Source: Clostridiales bacterium (GTDB lineage Bacteria; Bacillota; Clostridia; Lachnospirales; Lachnospiraceae). From it: a DNA stretch of 64,000 nt. Position numbers and translations under genes: made by a program. The stretch covers positions 62,001 to 126,000 of the forward strand of contig JAHAJA010000008.1 of NCBI GenBank assembly GCA_018372435.1, in the 5' to 3' direction. Shown one piece after another: positions 34,858 through 43,696 of this stretch (position 1 is the stretch's first letter; every line of letters starts with the position of its first letter). The notes beneath the pieces are model-generated. The model did not search any database. It saw nothing but the letters and a program-made list of their open reading frames with translations, and was not told the origin of the DNA.

Positions 34858-35121
34858 TTAACGCCTGTATAATATTCTTTTTACAGAATCGTATGAAAGA
34901 TGATATTCCTTCATAAGTTCCTCTATCTTGTATCCTGCTTGCTTTTTGCTTTTGATTTCCCTATTTCTCTCTTCTAAGAGGCTTTTCGTTGTGGTATTGC
35001 TTCCCCATTCCTTACGCTCCTCTTCAGATAGTGGAATATATAATAACCCGCTATTAAAATACTTACGGATTTCAATTAAAAGTTCCTCAGGAAAAACTTC
35101 TTTAGCGTTTACATATGACAT
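34858..35121 (-). CDS. CD3324-type small helix-turn-helix protein
   Basis: 87-residue protein resembling the CD3324/Mor-like family common in Clostridia. The N-terminal NAKEVFPEELLIEIRKYF and GLLYIPL lead to a C-terminal helix-turn-helix (EELMKEYHLSYDSVKRILYRR). It is probably a DNA-binding regulator of unknown target. The ATG at 35121 has GGAGTG 7 bases upstream; a GTG at 35130 is also in frame. The long hairpin at 35165-35240 lies in its leader. Confidence 0.8.
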   Translation of the reverse strand: MSYVNAKEVFPEELLIEIRKYFNSGLLYIPLSEEERKEWGSNTTTKSLLEERNREIKSKKQAGYKIEELMKEYHLSYDSVKRILYRR

Positions 35122-35164
35122 GCGAATCACTCCTTCTAATAATCAATTGAACATTTATTAGAGT

Positions 35165-35240
35165 GCAACACATTCATATATTGGCGATTCAATAATCGCT
35201 CTATGCACCGAATCGCTCACTAATATATATGCTGTGTTGC
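35165..35240. repeat. Fold-back upstream of the CD3324-type gene
   Basis: GCAACACA (35165-35172) pairs with TGTGTTGC (35233-35240). The stem continues through ATATATT/AATATAT and GCGATTC/GAATCGC, with an alternative inner hairpin CGATT-CAAT-AATCG. Its left half on the mRNA overlaps the 3' end of the 25-codon ORF at 35220-35297. There is no T run, so simple termination is unlikely. The rest of this 314-base gap is A/T-rich with no further signal. Confidence 0.65.
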
Positions 35241-35297
35241 ATAGAGTGTTTTTGGACTCATACTTGATTTTTTAATAGTTAACAAATATTCTAACAT
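35220..35297 (-). CDS. Unrecognised 25-codon ORF with strong ribosome binding site
   Basis: The ATG at 35297 is preceded by AAAGGAGG at a spacing of 8 bases, the best Shine-Dalgarno of this region, and the frame encodes MLEYLLTIKKSSMSPKTLYA plus TQHIY before TAG. The peptide is basic with a short hydrophobic start and is not recognised. It follows the LspA-like gene on the same strand by 138 bases, and its last codons form one arm of the hairpin ahead of the CD3324-type gene. It could be a leader peptide, a small signalling peptide or the start of a lost gene. Expression is unproven. Confidence 0.45.
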   Translation of the reverse strand: MLEYLLTIKKSSMSPKTLYATQHIY

Positions 35298-35435
35298 ATT
35301 AAGATCCTCCTTTAGTAGTTTGATGATAACTATTCCTTCTTCTAAACAGTTCTATATATCCTATCTGTCAAAAACATCTCAATAATAGTTAATAATCAGT
35401 ATACCAATATTTTCTTATTATCTCAAGTTTTCCTT

Positions 35436-35951
35436 TTAGTTCTCCCGTTTTAAACAATACTCTATGTATTCCTTAAGTGATATCTCTTTCTCATGCTTAA
35501 GCCCAATAACCAATAAGAAACACTCTGCAATCGTTAGATAACAATCTTTAATGTCGCAAATAAAAAAATTATATATCTGGATAAAATCCAAACTTCCACC
35601 CCAGAACATCTTATCTATTAAGCTACAAATGGCACCCGCCATTCCTGCGATATACAAGATATTGACGGACTTACTGGGGTTATTTTTCTTATAACGATAA
35701 AAAGAATATCCACTTATTAAGACCACAATAACAAGAAGGTTAATAAACAAAGCTACCCATATATTACTGAGAATCCCAACGAAATTACCACCCCAAGTTA
35801 AATTTGTATTCTGTTTGGGATGAAAGCTTATAAGATTCCCTATTATACTGAATTCTTGATTCATAAATCGCTTACTAATTATCATCTTTAACACTTGATC
35901 GATAGCCACTAGTAGCAAAATTCTTCCGATAAATTGTTTGACATACCTCAT
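35436..35951 (-). CDS. LspA-like (signal peptidase II family) membrane protein, atypical
   Basis: About 171 residues with four membrane helices. N-terminal AIDQVLKMIIS matches the LspA DQxxK motif, and LIDKMFWGGSLDFIQ corresponds to the NLIDRxxxGxVVDF block, keeping the first catalytic aspartate. The second catalytic site, normally FNxAD, reads YLTIAE here, with glutamate in place of aspartate. The conserved NxGxAF block is replaced by NTNLTWGG. It is therefore a diverged paralogue and may not process ordinary lipoproteins. The ATG at 35951 has GAAGGAG upstream. It is 13 bases after a CPBP protease gene. Confidence 0.75.
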   Translation of the reverse strand: MRYVKQFIGRILLLVAIDQVLKMIISKRFMNQEFSIIGNLISFHPKQNTNLTWGGNFVGILSNIWVALFINLLVIVVLISGYSFYRYKKNNPSKSVNILYIAGMAGAICSLIDKMFWGGSLDFIQIYNFFICDIKDCYLTIAECFLLVIGLKHEKEISLKEYIEYCLKREN

Positions 35952-35964
35952 AAGTTTCTCCTTC

Positions 35965-36678
35965 TTATATTGGAAAATCAATCATAAAATGTATCATAAT
36001 TGGAGCTATAATACTGTTATTCTTTGAGAATATCCATTGAAAAAAGCAATGATATAAAGCAATTTTTATCAAGTAATCAATATGCGTTACTGTGTAATTC
36101 CACATACTTATCTGTAATCTCATAGAATACATCGGAATATGTATGATAGCAGACATTATGCCTACTGTAGCAATAGATAACCATTTATTCTTATAAAATC
36201 CATAAAGCCTTGTCGCAATATATCCTCTGAAAACTACTTCTTCCATTAATGCCACAAATACAAGAAAATACACTACATTCATTACGAAACTTTCCTTCGT
36301 AACTCCTTCTAGTATTCTCTGCATCGAACTAATTTTTGTTAACCACTTCAATACCAATATAACTGTAAAACCAACGGCTCCAGTATAAAAGGACTGTTTT
36401 ATCTCTGTTATACTAAATCCTATTGTGTTTGCTTTTTGTTTTCTTAGAAAACAGAATAACATTACAATTCCTATAAGAAATAATGATACTGCACCTGAAG
36501 CTATAAATACCGACCTAGTTGAACTCCCTAATACTCTATACTTTAATAATTGCCGAAGAAGAAACATACTTCCGAATACAATACCAAAAATAACAAAAGA
36601 TAATATGGCGTCTTTTTTACCATATACTTTCGTTTGTTGAATATATTCTTTGTTAGCTCCAAGCACCCCATTATCCAT
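35965..36678 (-). CDS. CPBP-family intramembrane metalloprotease
   Basis: 237 residues with about seven hydrophobic helices. The glutamate pair motif EEVVFRGYI (EExxxR, near 152) and a later histidine segment (SAIIHIPMY) mark the CPBP/Abi (CAAX-type) protease family. Members process peptides, give bacteriocin immunity or act in membrane stress. Its linkage to an unusual LspA-like protein suggests that both handle the same membrane-bound substrate. The ATG at 36678 is the likely start. Confidence 0.82.
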   Translation of the reverse strand: MDNGVLGANKEYIQQTKVYGKKDAILSFVIFGIVFGSMFLLRQLLKYRVLGSSTRSVFIASGAVSLFLIGIVMLFCFLRKQKANTIGFSITEIKQSFYTGAVGFTVILVLKWLTKISSMQRILEGVTKESFVMNVVYFLVFVALMEEVVFRGYIATRLYGFYKNKWLSIATVGIMSAIIHIPMYSMRLQISMWNYTVTHIDYLIKIALYHCFFQWIFSKNNSIIAPIMIHFMIDFPI

Positions 36679-36792
36679 CTTACTACTCCTTCAAATTTAT
36701 TAATACCTTCAATCTAAGTATTATGCCTTTGTTCGTACTTTTCTTTAGCCTTCTAAAACAGCGTTTAATAGAAATGGTTTTAATAACTTTAT

Positions 36793-37836
36793 CTACTTTA
36801 AGCTGTCCTTTGTGACAATTGATTGATCAGAAAACACATATTTACCATCTACTAATTTAACCGTTTCATCGATTAGATTATTCCATGCAAGATCATACGC
36901 CATCTGAAAGATCAGTTGGGCTTTTTGCTTGGAATTGATATTAACAGTACCATCTAAAATTCCATCATTGATGGCTTGTATTCCAGCTTCTGTAGCATCT
37001 ACTCCGACAATAAGTGGCCTTTTATCTAGCAAATTCATTTCTTTCAGCGCATCAATCGCTCCTAGTGCCATATCGTCATTATTGGCAATAATTAATTCAA
37101 TATCATCACCGTAAGTCTGCATCCACTGTTTTATCTTGGTAAAAGTTTGATCTCGCTTCCAGTAAAGGTATTCGCCGGTCAGCTTTTCCATCTCAACCCC
37201 TTCATTCATAAGCGCATTTATGCAATGTTCCGTACGAAGTGAAGCATCTTGATGCCCTGGCTCACCTTCTAACAACACATACTGTATTTTACCATCTCCA
37301 TTACAGTCTACAGTTTCAAACCGATCATGTAGAATATTAATAATAATTTGTCCTTGTAAATTACCCGTAACCGATGCTAAGGAACCTACATAAAAAAGTT
37401 TATCCCAACGATTCATATCCTCTTGAACAGGTTCACGGTTAAAAAACACAATTGGTATATTCGCTCTTTTCGCCTTATCGATTATAATGGAACTTGCAGT
37501 ACGATCCACAATATTAACACAAAGCACATCGTAATTCTGCTCAATAAACGTATCAATTTGATCATTTTGCTTAATTTGACTTCCGTCCGCTGACACAATA
37601 TTTAATGTTATACGCTCGTCCTTTTTCATTTCCATGTCTTTAGCTGCAAGTTCTAAGTTATTCGAGATAGAATTAATAAATGTATCATTGCGTGTATACA
37701 GTGTAACGCCAATTTTAATATTCTTATCCTCCACCGTATGGGTAGCTCCAAAAACATTAAAATAAATAGCAACCAAACCAACGCAACTAATCATGATTAA
37801 TCCAACAATGATAACTACCATCTTCCGATTTTTCAT
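36793..37836 (-). CDS. Membrane-anchored MglB-like sugar-binding sensor
   Basis: 347 residues: an uncleaved-looking N-terminal helix (about 6-28), then a type 1 periplasmic-binding fold closely resembling galactose/glucose-binding protein. Compared with E. coli MglB it keeps the ring-contact residues in NDTF, FFNREP, GHQDASLR, YW, ANNDDMALG and VGVDA, and the calcium loop DCNGDGKIQ...E. It has no lipobox, unlike the true transport binding protein at 45389. It is the last gene of the YesN-YesM operon, so it most likely presents bound sugar to the kinase and is not a transport component. Confidence 0.85.
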   Translation of the reverse strand: MKNRKMVVIIVGLIMISCVGLVAIYFNVFGATHTVEDKNIKIGVTLYTRNDTFINSISNNLELAAKDMEMKKDERITLNIVSADGSQIKQNDQIDTFIEQNYDVLCVNIVDRTASSIIIDKAKRANIPIVFFNREPVQEDMNRWDKLFYVGSLASVTGNLQGQIIINILHDRFETVDCNGDGKIQYVLLEGEPGHQDASLRTEHCINALMNEGVEMEKLTGEYLYWKRDQTFTKIKQWMQTYGDDIELIIANNDDMALGAIDALKEMNLLDKRPLIVGVDATEAGIQAINDGILDGTVNINSKQKAQLIFQMAYDLAWNNLIDETVKLVDGKYVFSDQSIVTKDSLK

Positions 37837-37852
37837 ATTTTCCCCTCCATGA

Positions 37853-38788
37853 TTATTGCACTAATGGAAATAATAATCTTTGTTTATCCTGATCATACAT
37901 CGTTTCCTGATTCACAATACAATAATCAACCATATGATCTCGCATCTCTGTGTTATTACGCATCTTTTCCGCTATAGTCTGGATTGCGATATATCCAATA
38001 TTATATTCATTTTCTACAATAAGAGTATTGATATACCCCTTATCAAGAGAAACCAATGAACGATTTGTACCTCCAATCCCATACACCTGATAATATCCAT
38101 CATTGTATTCTGAGATCATTGATACATAATCTAAGCTCTCTACATCAAGTGCAACAATTCGATCATAATTCATTAATTTCTCTGCTTTAATCTCTTGTAA
38201 CTCGCACACAGTTATCTTTGCCAAAGTAGGTTCAAATGCCGATAACACACCTTCTTTGCGTTCTCTAATGTAATTACTATTTTCATTGTTCACCAGAACA
38301 ATAATCTCGTCTTCTGCGTTCGCTTGCTGCATCACTTCTTTGCCAAGTTCATAGCCCATCTGATAATTTTCTGAACCAATGGTATACGTATCGTCATAAT
38401 CTTCAAACATAGAGAATAACGTTAATATTGGTAATGTAGGTTTACTTAATCTTACTGCTTCTTCTAATGCAAATCCTACAACTGGAATAATTAATACCCC
38501 CTGTGCTCCATTTGTAATTTCTCTATTCAATAGCTGTATTTGCTCCTCTTCACTACCAGCAGTGGAAAGGTTCAAGATATTTATCTCCACCTTATAATCC
38601 GTTGCTGCTTGATTCATGCCTTGCTTCAAGTTATTCCATCTGTCTCCAGCACTACTGTCTAATATCACAGAAACTTTCAAGAATTCATTTTGGTGCTTAG
38701 AATCCGTTCCATAAAAATAAACCACACCAGAAATTCCAATAATTACAATAAGTAACAACGCTGCTATTAGAATATTATATTTTTTCAT
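37853..38788 (-). CDS. Membrane-anchored type 1 periplasmic-binding-like sensor
   Basis: 312 residues: N-terminal membrane helix (ILIAALLLIVIIGISGVVYF), then a type 1 binding-protein fold (VSVILDSSAGDRWNNLKQGM, GAQGVLIIPV, YTIGSENYQMGYELGKEV). Ligand residues differ from the neighbouring MglB-like protein, so it may bind another sugar or act as an adaptor. The start at 38788 has GGAGG 9 bases upstream and overlaps the kinase gene by 14 bases, evidence of tight coupling. Confidence 0.82.
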   Translation of the reverse strand: MKKYNILIAALLLIVIIGISGVVYFYGTDSKHQNEFLKVSVILDSSAGDRWNNLKQGMNQAATDYKVEINILNLSTAGSEEEQIQLLNREITNGAQGVLIIPVVGFALEEAVRLSKPTLPILTLFSMFEDYDDTYTIGSENYQMGYELGKEVMQQANAEDEIIVLVNNENSNYIRERKEGVLSAFEPTLAKITVCELQEIKAEKLMNYDRIVALDVESLDYVSMISEYNDGYYQVYGIGGTNRSLVSLDKGYINTLIVENEYNIGYIAIQTIAEKMRNNTEMRDHMVDYCIVNQETMYDQDKQRLLFPLVQ

Positions 38789-40583
38789 TTTTCTCATCCT
38801 CCGTTACGTCATCATAAGGGAGGATTGGTAAACAAATATGAATTGTTGTTCCTACATCTAATTCACTTTCGATTTGTAGTCCATATTTCTCACCAAAGAA
38901 TAGTTGAATACGTTCATGGACATTACGCAGTCCTATCCCAGATCCCTTTTTTATTGCTCCCTTTGCTCCCGTTAATAGCAACGGGATTTGTGACTCTGGA
39001 ATTCCAGCTCCGTTGTCGATTACATCAATGCAAAGCATACTCTCTTTTAGGTAAACCATAACCGTTATAATACCTTCATCAATCAGGTGTTCAACCCCGT
39101 AATAAATTGCATTTTCTAACAATGGTTGCACAATCAATTTAATCGTGGCTAGTGTTAAAGTATCCTCCTCTACAACTGTATGAAACACAAATCGATTCTT
39201 ATAGCGTTTTTCCTGAATTGTCATATAATGCTTAATATGATCCAGTTCATCTTTTATCATAATAATATTTTTACCCTTGCTTAAACTAATACGAAATAAA
39301 CTAGCTAACGAAGTAACCATCGTAATTGCTTCTTCATGTCTACCGCACTCGATCATCCAAACGATAGAATCTAATGTGTTATATAGAAAATGTGGATTAA
39401 TTTGAGATTGCAAGGCTTCAAATTCACGTTTTCTCTTTATCTCTTGTTCATTTAGAATTTCACTCATTAGCTGTCTCATTCTTTCAACAATAGCCGTAAG
39501 TGTGACGCCTAAATGCCTAATTTCCTCTGACCCACCTATGTAGATATCCACATTAAGATTCCCGTCCTCTAAACCCTTAACCGACTTCTCTAACTTACGA
39601 ATAGGATTGGCAATTATTTCTGAAATAATATAATTTGCAAATATCATAAATGCAATACTAAAGAACATAATAAGGAAAACAAATACACGCATATTTTTCA
39701 AATTAATTGAAAAGTCGCTTTGTTCCGCAACACAAATAATCTTCCAACCTGTGTATCCAACTGTTTTCACAGTTACCAAACGTTCCCTTCCTTGATACTT
39801 CTCCTTATGTGTGCCATCTTCATATATATACTCTTCTAAATTATTCTCTTCCATCAAATTAGAATAAATCAGTTGTTGCTTCGGATGATAAATAATTTCA
39901 CCATACTTATCCACTAAATAAACATATCCTGTTTGTCCTACATTAATCTTTTTAAATAACTGCTCGATACCATTGTAATTCATATCAACTAGCAAAACCC
40001 CTCGTTCACTACGTCCATTATTCGTCAATTCTACCATTCGACTCAATGATACCACCCAATGATATGAATCGTTCGCATATTCGAATAGATTCTGAACATG
40101 GGGACTAGAGAAATGTTGATTCTCTATTTTTTCATTTGCATTAATAAACCAATCTTCTTGCGAGACATCAAGATTTTTCTTGATCGTATTTACAGGAATA
40201 GAAGCAACCAGCTCGCCATCTTCTCTCATAACTGCTATACTAATTAAGGAATCTTGGTGTTCCTGATATAACAAATTCATCTCATCGTCGAGAGATTCCT
40301 CTGCTAAATCCACCTTTTTAATAACAGAATAATACATTACGTCCGAGATTCTCATCATATTTCTTAAATAGGAATCCAGATTCAAATTCACTTCTTCTAG
40401 CAATTGAAGATTATTTTCGGCTACCATTTCTTCTGTTGATGTAGCAAACCTTAAATACAAAGAAAATCCAAGAATAATCATACTAACAACAGAAATTATA
40501 GTAAATGACATTGTCAGTGTATTTCTTATCGTTCTTCTCTGTGAATTTTTGATATCTCTATGACTTCTCTTATGTTTATCCAT
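38775..40583 (-). CDS. YesM-type sensor histidine kinase
   Basis: About 602 residues: membrane helix near 20-42, an extracytoplasmic Cache-like sensor domain (about 50-290), second helix near 295-320 followed by a HAMP domain, the LytS/YesM histidine segment INPHFLYNTLDSIVWMIE (near 395) and a HATPase_c domain with ENAIYYGVEH, DNGAGIP and GSGIGLRNV. Kinases of this family regulate sugar uptake in Firmicutes. The ATG at 40583 is preferred over the GTG at 40598; the gene directly follows its response regulator. Confidence 0.92.
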   Translation of the reverse strand: MDKHKRSHRDIKNSQRRTIRNTLTMSFTIISVVSMIILGFSLYLRFATSTEEMVAENNLQLLEEVNLNLDSYLRNMMRISDVMYYSVIKKVDLAEESLDDEMNLLYQEHQDSLISIAVMREDGELVASIPVNTIKKNLDVSQEDWFINANEKIENQHFSSPHVQNLFEYANDSYHWVVSLSRMVELTNNGRSERGVLLVDMNYNGIEQLFKKINVGQTGYVYLVDKYGEIIYHPKQQLIYSNLMEENNLEEYIYEDGTHKEKYQGRERLVTVKTVGYTGWKIICVAEQSDFSINLKNMRVFVFLIMFFSIAFMIFANYIISEIIANPIRKLEKSVKGLEDGNLNVDIYIGGSEEIRHLGVTLTAIVERMRQLMSEILNEQEIKRKREFEALQSQINPHFLYNTLDSIVWMIECGRHEEAITMVTSLASLFRISLSKGKNIIMIKDELDHIKHYMTIQEKRYKNRFVFHTVVEEDTLTLATIKLIVQPLLENAIYYGVEHLIDEGIITVMVYLKESMLCIDVIDNGAGIPESQIPLLLTGAKGAIKKGSGIGLRNVHERIQLFFGEKYGLQIESELDVGTTIHICLPILPYDDVTEDEKNEKI

Positions 40584-40597
40584 TACATTTCCCATCA

Positions 40598-42202
40598 CTA
40601 ACTATCAATTTTTCTAAACTTGGTTGGTGAAACCCCATAATATTTTTTAAAAACATAACTAAAATAATTAGGCTCAATATAACCTATTTTTTCAGCAATA
40701 ATATAAGTTTTCTCATCCGTGCTGTTTAATAAGTCAACAGCTTTTTCCATACGTACCATTGTTAGATAGGACACAAAGGACACCCCTAGCTCTTTCTTAA
40801 ATATTGTTGAAAAGTATGCCTGACTAATGTTTAAGTTATCACATAATACTTCAACTGACAATTCACTATTACTATACTGTTCATTGATAAGTTGCACCGA
40901 GCGCTGTACAATCAATTTAGCAGAATCCTTTCTTTCATGTCGAATGCAGTGGCGTAACCTATTGCATATCGTATGTAACCACTGTCCAAGTGTATCGAAT
41001 GAACTAAATTTGAAAACATCTACGTAGATATCGAAGTTTTCACCAAATATCTCGTTTTGGTTTAATTGATAGGAACGGCTCAACTTATAAATGGAAGACA
41101 CCAACTCCATCAAGCACGCTCGGTATTCTTGAAGACTCGGTTGCGCAGCTTTCATACTAACCAAAATGGTATCAATAGTTCGAGTAAGTTCTTCTTCCTT
41201 CCCTAGCTTAATATTGTGAATGAGCTCTGCCGTATACATCTCTTCAAAAGAAAAATTAGATTTTACTTTAGGCTCAACATCTTCAATAAAGATTGCAAGT
41301 TCATCACCAAGCAATACCTTGTATTCAATTGCCTTCTTTGCTTCTTGGTAGGAATCTGCTAACTTAAGTATATTATCGTAAGCGGAACCAATACCTGCAG
41401 ATATCTTAAGTCCAAGGATACGATTAGCTCTATGACACACTTGATTCATAATATGTATAAACTCTGAGAAAGCCTCTTTCGTTGGTACCATAGCAATTAC
41501 TATTACGTAATCTAAGTACACAAACGTATACGAATGTACTTGCTTTACAACATGCTCCTCCACTATATTGCGAAACGATAATGTCATTAGCTCTGACTCA
41601 TAATAATTGTCTTGACTTTGTCCTTCACTCTGAGCATAAGCAATGCTCACTGCAAAATAGGGTGCTTCTAAAATAAGCTCGTACAATTCACTTAATTTTG
41701 TGATTTGATTTTGATTTAAACGTCCTTCAATCAAGTTTACTAAGAATTTCTCACGAATTATTGGTAAATTTTCTATATAATGCCTATGAAGAATCTCCTT
41801 GTTCCTTTTTTCGTTTACCTCATCACAAATTTCATTTTTTACTTTTACCAGAACCTCTTTTAACTCACTTGCCTGAATTGGCTTCAATAAGTATTCGCTT
41901 ACGCCATACTTAATTGCTGTCTTTGCATATTCAAAATCATCAAAACCTGATAATATAATAATTTTTATGCTTGGATTCCATTCATGAATCTTCTTTGTTA
42001 GTGTTAACCCATTCATAAATGGCATTTTTATATCTGTAATAATTACGTCTGGATTTATTTGTTCGACAAGATCTAATGCATCTTGCCCATTCGATGCATC
42101 TCCCACCACTTCAAATCCAATGCTTTCCCAATCCATTTTTTTGATTACACCTAATCGAAAATCTTCTTCATCATCAACTATCATAATACGATTTAATTCC
42201 AT
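40598..42202 (-). CDS. YesN-type response regulator (receiver plus AraC domain)
   Basis: 534 residues: N-terminal receiver (MIVDDEEDFR, phospho-acceptor in DVIITDIKMPFMNG, LSGFDDFEYAKTAI, LLKPI), a central region of about 250 residues, and a C-terminal AraC double helix-turn-helix (LCDNLNISQAYFSTIFKKEL and IAEKIGYIEPNYFSYVFKKY). The ATG at 42202 is preceded by GGTGAGG. It is the first gene of a four-gene sensory operon and the likely activator of the mgl operon lying just upstream. Confidence 0.93.
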   Translation of the reverse strand: MELNRIMIVDDEEDFRLGVIKKMDWESIGFEVVGDASNGQDALDLVEQINPDVIITDIKMPFMNGLTLTKKIHEWNPSIKIIILSGFDDFEYAKTAIKYGVSEYLLKPIQASELKEVLVKVKNEICDEVNEKRNKEILHRHYIENLPIIREKFLVNLIEGRLNQNQITKLSELYELILEAPYFAVSIAYAQSEGQSQDNYYESELMTLSFRNIVEEHVVKQVHSYTFVYLDYVIVIAMVPTKEAFSEFIHIMNQVCHRANRILGLKISAGIGSAYDNILKLADSYQEAKKAIEYKVLLGDELAIFIEDVEPKVKSNFSFEEMYTAELIHNIKLGKEEELTRTIDTILVSMKAAQPSLQEYRACLMELVSSIYKLSRSYQLNQNEIFGENFDIYVDVFKFSSFDTLGQWLHTICNRLRHCIRHERKDSAKLIVQRSVQLINEQYSNSELSVEVLCDNLNISQAYFSTIFKKELGVSFVSYLTMVRMEKAVDLLNSTDEKTYIIAEKIGYIEPNYFSYVFKKYYGVSPTKFRKIDS

Positions 42203-42273
42203 AGTATCCTCACCTTCAACCCAAAACACAGCCCTCAGCAATGTAGTATTCCTATCGTTTTAATATTCACTAT

Positions 42274-42302
42274 AGTTTAACAGATATTTCTTATTTATTC
42301 AA
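42274..42302 (-). promoter_or_regulatory. Promoter of the YesN-YesM sensory operon
   Basis: Minus-strand -35 TTGAAT at 42297-42302, 17-base spacer, -10 TAAACT at 42274-42279, about 70 bases before the regulator start and after the mgl terminator. Confidence 0.5.
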
Positions 42303-42348
42303 TTAAACAACAATCTTTCTCTTCTATTCGACCCGTTCAACTAAAATA

Positions 42349-42389
42349 AAAGCTCTGTCAAGTTTCGTTAACTTTTACTACAGAGCTTT
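42349..42389 (-). terminator. Terminator of the mgl operon
   Basis: Ten-base stem AAAGCTCTGT/ACAGAGCTTT with a 21-base loop, followed on the minus strand by TTTTATTTTAG. It lies between the last mgl gene and the regulator promoter. Confidence 0.85.
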
Positions 42390-42426
42390 CTTATTTCATC
42401 ATAGAATGACTAAAATAACTTACTAA

Positions 42427-42669
42427 TTATTGTATAAAGATCACATAAACTAAAATGATACCCAATATGATAAACAACCCTTTTACAACGAGATCTAACG
42501 TTGCTACACTTATAGGAATCTTATCATATAATCTTTCCTTTGCATTTTTGAGCTCCACTTGAGTGCCACTGTTCTCTATTGTTACACCACTTTCCTCTGT
42601 TTGGACATTCACTTCGTTCTGATTCATTATGTCACTTTTATCTATGTTGTTTTTAATTGAATCGTCCAT
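42427..42669 (-). CDS. Small single-pass membrane protein in the mgl operon
   Basis: 80-residue protein, not recognised by family. The first 45 residues are hydrophilic and rich in Asn, Glu and Thr. A basic segment AKERLYDKIPIS follows, then one C-terminal membrane helix (VVKGLFIILGIILVYVIFIQ), so it looks tail-anchored. It has a clear GAGGAGG ribosome site and begins 15 bases after mglC, inside the terminator-bounded operon. It may be an accessory of the sugar transporter, but this is inferred from position alone. Confidence 0.75.
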   Translation of the reverse strand: MDDSIKNNIDKSDIMNQNEVNVQTEESGVTIENSGTQVELKNAKERLYDKIPISVATLDLVVKGLFIILGIILVYVIFIQ

Positions 42670-42684
42670 TATGTCCTCCTCAAG

Positions 42685-43683
42685 CTATTTTTTAGCTAAA
42701 TATTTTCTAAGATCAAGTGCTACTGCAATGATGATAACTAAACCTTGTACAATGTATGTATATGATGTTTCCACCCCAAGGAATTGTAGAGATGATTTTA
42801 ATAATTCAAATACTAATACACCAATTAAGATACCTGGAATTCTACCAACGCCACCGTTGGTTGATACACCACCAATTGTACATGCTGCGATTGCTTCTAA
42901 CTCATAACCGCCACCAGTATTTACGGTTGCGCCACCTGCCTTTGCTGCCAAAAGTATACCAGCAAGACCATAAAGTGCACCAGCTAATGCATAGATACGA
43001 ATCTTTGTAGCAGTTGTATTAACACCAGACACCTCAGCTGCTGTTTCATTTCCACCAATTGCATACATATATTTACCGTGTTTCGTTTTATTATATAGAA
43101 ACCACATAATAACACCGAGTACAGTTGCGATAATAAATAGGAATGGAATTCCTGCAAAAGAACCTGTTGCCATTTTGTTAAAACTATCTCTAAACTGTCC
43201 TAAAGGCTGTGCTCCTGTGTATACAAGACATACACCATATACCAATGTTTGCATACCTAATGTTGCAATAAATGGCGGAACTTTAAAGAAGGAAATTACC
43301 GAACCATTGATTAAACCAATTAAAGCACAAATTGCAATTGCTATCGTAAAAATCAACCAAATCGGAATATCTCCAAGTCCTGGGAAGAACTTCCCACTAT
43401 AGTCTGCTTTCTGCACTAACGTTGCTGCGATACAAGCGCCAAGACCAACAACACGTCCAGCCGAGAGATCTGTTCCCTTGGTAATCAAACATCCACTTAC
43501 ACCTAATGCAATAATAAACCGAACAGATGTATTTACAGCAATGTTTTTAAAATTTCCTTTAGAAATAAAATTATCTTTTGAAATACCTACAAAAATAACC
43601 AATACTACAAGTATTAATATAATCGCATTGTTTTCCAAAAAATTAATTACTGCTTTTTTATTTATGCTATTCTTTTTCCCCAT
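42685..43683 (-). CDS. mglC: Galactose/methyl galactoside ABC transporter permease MglC
   Basis: Membrane subunit of a CUT2-type sugar importer, 332 residues with eight to ten helices. Family segments: GTDLSAGRVVGLGACIAA (near 70), PPFIATLGMQTLVYG, the EAA-like cytoplasmic loop GGNETAAEVSGVNT, and GGVSTNGGVGRIPG. The ATG at 43683 is chosen over an upstream start at 43704; it overlaps nothing and lies 13 bases after mglA. It is paired with MglA and MglB in one operon. Confidence 0.92.
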   Translation of the reverse strand: MGKKNSINKKAVINFLENNAIILILVVLVIFVGISKDNFISKGNFKNIAVNTSVRFIIALGVSGCLITKGTDLSAGRVVGLGACIAATLVQKADYSGKFFPGLGDIPIWLIFTIAIAICALIGLINGSVISFFKVPPFIATLGMQTLVYGVCLVYTGAQPLGQFRDSFNKMATGSFAGIPFLFIIATVLGVIMWFLYNKTKHGKYMYAIGGNETAAEVSGVNTTATKIRIYALAGALYGLAGILLAAKAGGATVNTGGGYELEAIAACTIGGVSTNGGVGRIPGILIGVLVFELLKSSLQFLGVETSYTYIVQGLVIIIAVALDLRKYLAKK

Positions 43684-43696
43684 GTCCTTTTCTCTC

